Below are positions 60,968-64,000 of a stretch of DNA of 64,000 nucleotides, piece after piece; position 1 is the stretch's first letter, and each line of letters opens with the position of its first letter. The DNA is from Chondrosia reniformis (Eukaryota; Porifera; Demospongiae; Chondrillida; Chondrillidae): the NCBI GenBank assembly GCA_947172415.1, contig OX359196.1:6201901-6265900 (forward strand). Direction: 5' to 3'. A program made the position numbers and the translations under genes. Under the pieces are notes generated by a model, which worked only from the letters and a program-made list of their open reading frames with translations, searched no databases and was not told where the DNA came from.

Positions 60968-63747
60968 TTATTTTACAGGTTCATTTAATGATGTATAAAG
61001 ATGACTTTCAGTATTGGTTCCTTGTAAAGGTATATACACTATATCTTGTATGTTCTGATAAGCCCCATCTTTCCCCTCCTTCTGATTAGTTGGTACAGTG
61101 TATATTGCCTTGTTGACACCATCTTGCAGTAGCTCTTGATAGTCACAATTTGTACTTTGACCTTTACTACTTTCCTCATCCACTGGTTCATAGTCAGCCA
61201 TGTTATTTTGTTTCATTTCAATTTCATCATACTCTGGTCCTCCTACAGTGGCATACTGGTGTGACTGGACAGCCTTCTCTGCAGCTTTGTATACAGCTCT
61301 TCTCTTCTTTGTTATAAATATCCCACACAGCACTATGCTTAGGACTGTTATCACAACCAGTAAACCACAACTGACTGATATCCCTATTATGAGAGGCGTT
61401 GTGTTACCTGCAATGGAAGGAGGACAGATCACACTTGAGTGTGCTGTTGTTTCAAAAGGAATATTATAATTGTGAACATACAGTACAGTACATACCTGTG
61501 TTGCCCTGTGGTGTATTGTCAGTGTTAACAACAACAGCAGTATACACAGATATGGATATATCTGTGTAATGTAAACAAACCAGACAATCATCATTTGTAC
61601 AGGTACAGTCACACATGATTATCTTATAATGTACCTGAACTACCTAATGGCTGAATACTGATAGCTGTAACAAAAGTCGATAAAGTTGATCCTGTAAGGA
61701 TAAAGGTAAAGTATGGACCAGTTTTATAATTTTATGTTCTATATTAGATGACTGAAATATACAGTGACAATGATAGTCTTGTTTAATCTCTATTCATGTC
61801 TTTAAGCATATTCCTTATCACACGTGCACCTTATTACAGTTTGTATGAATGCAAATACCTGATAATAAATAGTTCAGGTAATTGTATGATTGGTGGAAAT
61901 GCTGTACAATAAAGTTATAAGCTACTTTTGTTATTCGTAGCCAGTTTATATATGTGTGTGTATGCATATGAATACAAACGTACCTATAATTACTACAGAT
62001 GTTGGTGTTATCTCTTTGGGACATGAATCTGTAGAAAAAAGTTTAAAATGTACCTTAAAATTATGTGGCTCTGTAAACTTGGCTCTACCTACGTACATAC
62101 ATTGTATTTCATCACTCTCATTCCTTTCTCTGCCTGTGATAAAGGTCTGACTCACAACCACAACTTTAATGTAGTATGTAGTTCCTTCCTCAAGTCCTGT
62201 TAAGTTGAAGTATGTTAGTTGAGTTATAGTAGTGTTGATTAAAGTGTCATTTCCCTCAGTTCTGTATTGAATGAAGTATCTTACATCTCCATTGGGTTCC
62301 CTAGGAGGTATCCAGTTTAGTTCAATACCATCTGTTAGTACTTTAGTGACTGTTAGGTTTCTTGGTTTACTGGGACCTGGTGGAGTTAATAGTATAAGTG
62401 TACCATAAGAACAATTGAGTATATACACCTGTCAAGCAACGAACTTGAGTCTAAGTATAATTTCAATTCATTCACAGTATATGGATCAGAGCTATAATTG
62501 CCTCCATTGACACTCAACACAGTAACACTATAATCCACTCCAGGTATAACTGTATCTTTCTCTATAGTGTCCATAGTATGTCCATTGTAGACTTGATATT
62601 CCACTTCCAAAGGTACTCCTAAATCACTTCTACCAAATCTAGCAATGTAATATTGATATTGTTTATTAATTGTATGCTGGTCAACAGTTAATACACTTCC
62701 CAAGGATTGACTTGTGACTGTTAGAATCGGTGCTTCTAAATGACCTACAATGAAGATACAATAGTTAACAGATGTACACTCAATACTCTACTATTCTTCT
62801 CACCATTGCCTCCTAAATATAAGAAGATCCTTTTGCTGTCCTGCCCTGCAGCAGTACTGCACCTAAATCTTGTGTTCTGATAGCTAGCCATGTTAACAAT
62901 GAGAAACCTGGTTGAAGTGCTTATTGTTCCATCAGGATACTGATACACTGGACTACTTGAGTTAAATGTAACAGTTTCGTCTGTTTCAGTCCTCCATAAA
63001 GCATTACCCTGTGACATGGCAGTGCATGAAATAACATTTCCATCATTATCAATTGCAAGGTCCTCAGTATCAGTGACAATGACATCATTTGGAAGTAGAT
63101 GTCCATTACTGTGTATAACAGTTCCACCTGTATATTAGTACATCTTATGTCATTGTGTGACTGTTATACATGTATTAAGTACCTTGAACAGTGAGTGTAA
63201 AGGTAGAAGTTGTCACTTGATCTCCACCTCCCTCCACCTGACAAGTGTACTCCCCTCCATCCTGTGGAGACAAGATGTTGATCAAGAGTCTGTCATGGTA
63301 GGTCCTTCTGTTGGGATTGTCTCCCTGTCCAATGTTACAGAGTCCGTTGGGACATGTCCAGGTGTAGTTGTAGTGTGTTCCATGAGGTAGTCCAACTGCT
63401 CTGGCAACCAAGACTAGAGTTGATCCCAGAGGCAGAGTAGCAGGAGAGTCCACTACTGATACAGGAGTGTAGCCATCTATCAGAAGTAAGACTGTAGCAG
63501 GGACAGGACAAGTGATTAATAACAGTCTCAGTCTTGAGTTGATTAATAGCATATTTAGTTATAAACTGTTTAGTTACTCACTCGAGTTAGTGCCTAGTCT
63601 AAGAGCAGTACCTATTTGTGATGGAAGGATTGGAGTTATGTTATATTTAATTCACATATTCTCTATGTTCATTGACCTACCAACACAGAATAGTAAGATG
63701 ACAACTATAAGACTCAGTTCTCCTCTTCTCCCTGTTGGATCAGCCAT
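60968..63747 (-). CDS. B2: Ig-Ig-FN3-FN3 receptor with short tyrosine-motif tail
   Basis: The signal exon at 63747 starts MADPTGRRGELS, as in A. Ig1 is at about 63530-63185 (YTWTCPNGLCN, DGGEYTCQVEGG). Ig2 is at about 63127-62800 (LWRTETDETVTFNSSSPVYQ, NTRFRCSTAAGQ). FN3a is at about 62745-62450 and FN3b at about 62380-62115 (LTDGIELNWIPPREPNGDVR). A linker DSCPKEITPTSVVII follows. Two stalk exons, a TM segment (LIIGISVSCGLLVVITVLSI) and a tail of about 115 residues complete it. Tail motifs are YATV, YDEI, YEPV, YQEL, YTVP, YQNI, YIPL and YTSL; YIPL and YTSL are nine residues apart, near ITAM spacing. The ectodomain is nearly that of A2, while the TM and tail are unrelated to those of A, so A and B form a same-ectodomain, different-tail pair. 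It is the only complete B gene in the window. Confidence 0.8.
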
Positions 63748-64000
63748 ATTGCATTCTGGTGTTGCTCAACCTGTTTACTGTTTACTTAGCAGCCAGTATA
63801 ACTATACTATATTCATTGACCATGCCTCGCCTTAGAGTTTGTTGTATAAATGTATTTGGTATTCATAAATGAAAAATGGAATGTAAACTTAAATTTCATA
63901 AAGCTATATTTACACATACATATATATGTACATGTAATTGAACATGAACATATGAAAATACTTTAGCAGCTAGACCATGTAACACATGCAAGTGGATAAA
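63748..64000. other. Region upstream of B2
   Basis: The first part repeats the stretch upstream of A2 and A1 (CCTTAGAGTTT and following), consistent with another receptor gene copy beyond the window. No exon was recognised. Confidence 0.5.

Larger units (their letters stand above)
54424..61706. repeat. Tandem segmental duplication, unit 2
   Basis: The second copy of 46764-54186, holding the R2 remnant, A2 and the B2 tail. A third partial copy of the ectodomain half (61880-63840) forms the 5' part of B2; it parallels 58885-60860 of A2 with an offset near 2,980 bp. Confidence 0.95.

Noticed and set aside
52665..63390. Plus-strand frames starting near 52665, 60206 and 63157
   Set aside because: All are antisense to the conserved Ig1 exon, repeated because the exon is repeated.

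Overview
This is nuclear DNA from an animal, most likely a sponge (a demosponge; a haplosclerid such as Amphimedon would fit). Genes have many short introns with GT-AG borders. They include metazoan-type Ig and fibronectin-III receptors, a receptor tyrosine (pseudo)kinase, NuMA and HMMR, plus ciliary genes. The genome is very compact: gaps between genes are mostly 50-400 bp, and introns are rich in GTAC, TACGTA and ATGTACAT motifs. The phylum call is an inference; no species marker was tested.

From 0.3 to 46 kb lie fourteen conserved genes, mostly in alternating orientation. In order they are SCLT1 (-), HMMR (+), UFM1 (-), a small PPxY membrane protein (+), a TRM9-type tRNA methyltransferase (-), KLHL8 (+), COX14 (+), RPL21 (-), IFT172 (+), an INPP4-type phosphoinositide 4-phosphatase with an added PH domain (+), NUMA1 (-), NARS2 (+), a Frizzled-CRD receptor pseudokinase (-) and a truncated CCDC138 (+). 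Six head-to-head pairs share promoters of 56-384 bp. Five of the genes serve cilia, centrosomes or spindle poles. The three ciliary or centriolar ones (SCLT1, IFT172, CCDC138) each have a sequence fitting the RFX X-box consensus near the start codon.

From 46 to 64 kb lies a recent tandem duplication, all on the minus strand, of genes for single-pass surface receptors. One unit holds three genes. R has a short Ser/Thr stalk, a TM segment and a tyrosine-motif tail. A has Ig-Ig-FN3-FN3, a stalk, TM and a roughly 550-residue tail full of tyrosine motifs. B has the same ectodomain type as A but a different, shorter tyrosine tail. Unit 1 (about 46.1-54.2 kb) holds R1, A1 and the tail half of B1; unit 2 (about 54.4-63.75 kb) holds a truncated R2, A2 and complete B2. 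The copies are nearly identical in Ig1, tail and intergenic DNA, but the second Ig domain is strikingly divergent. A1 is broken by a SINE-like insertion, A2 carries a private inverted-repeat insertion, and B1 has been fused to the 5' part of R2. This resembles the architecture of allorecognition or immune paired-receptor clusters and is the most interesting part of the window. That function is inferred, not shown.
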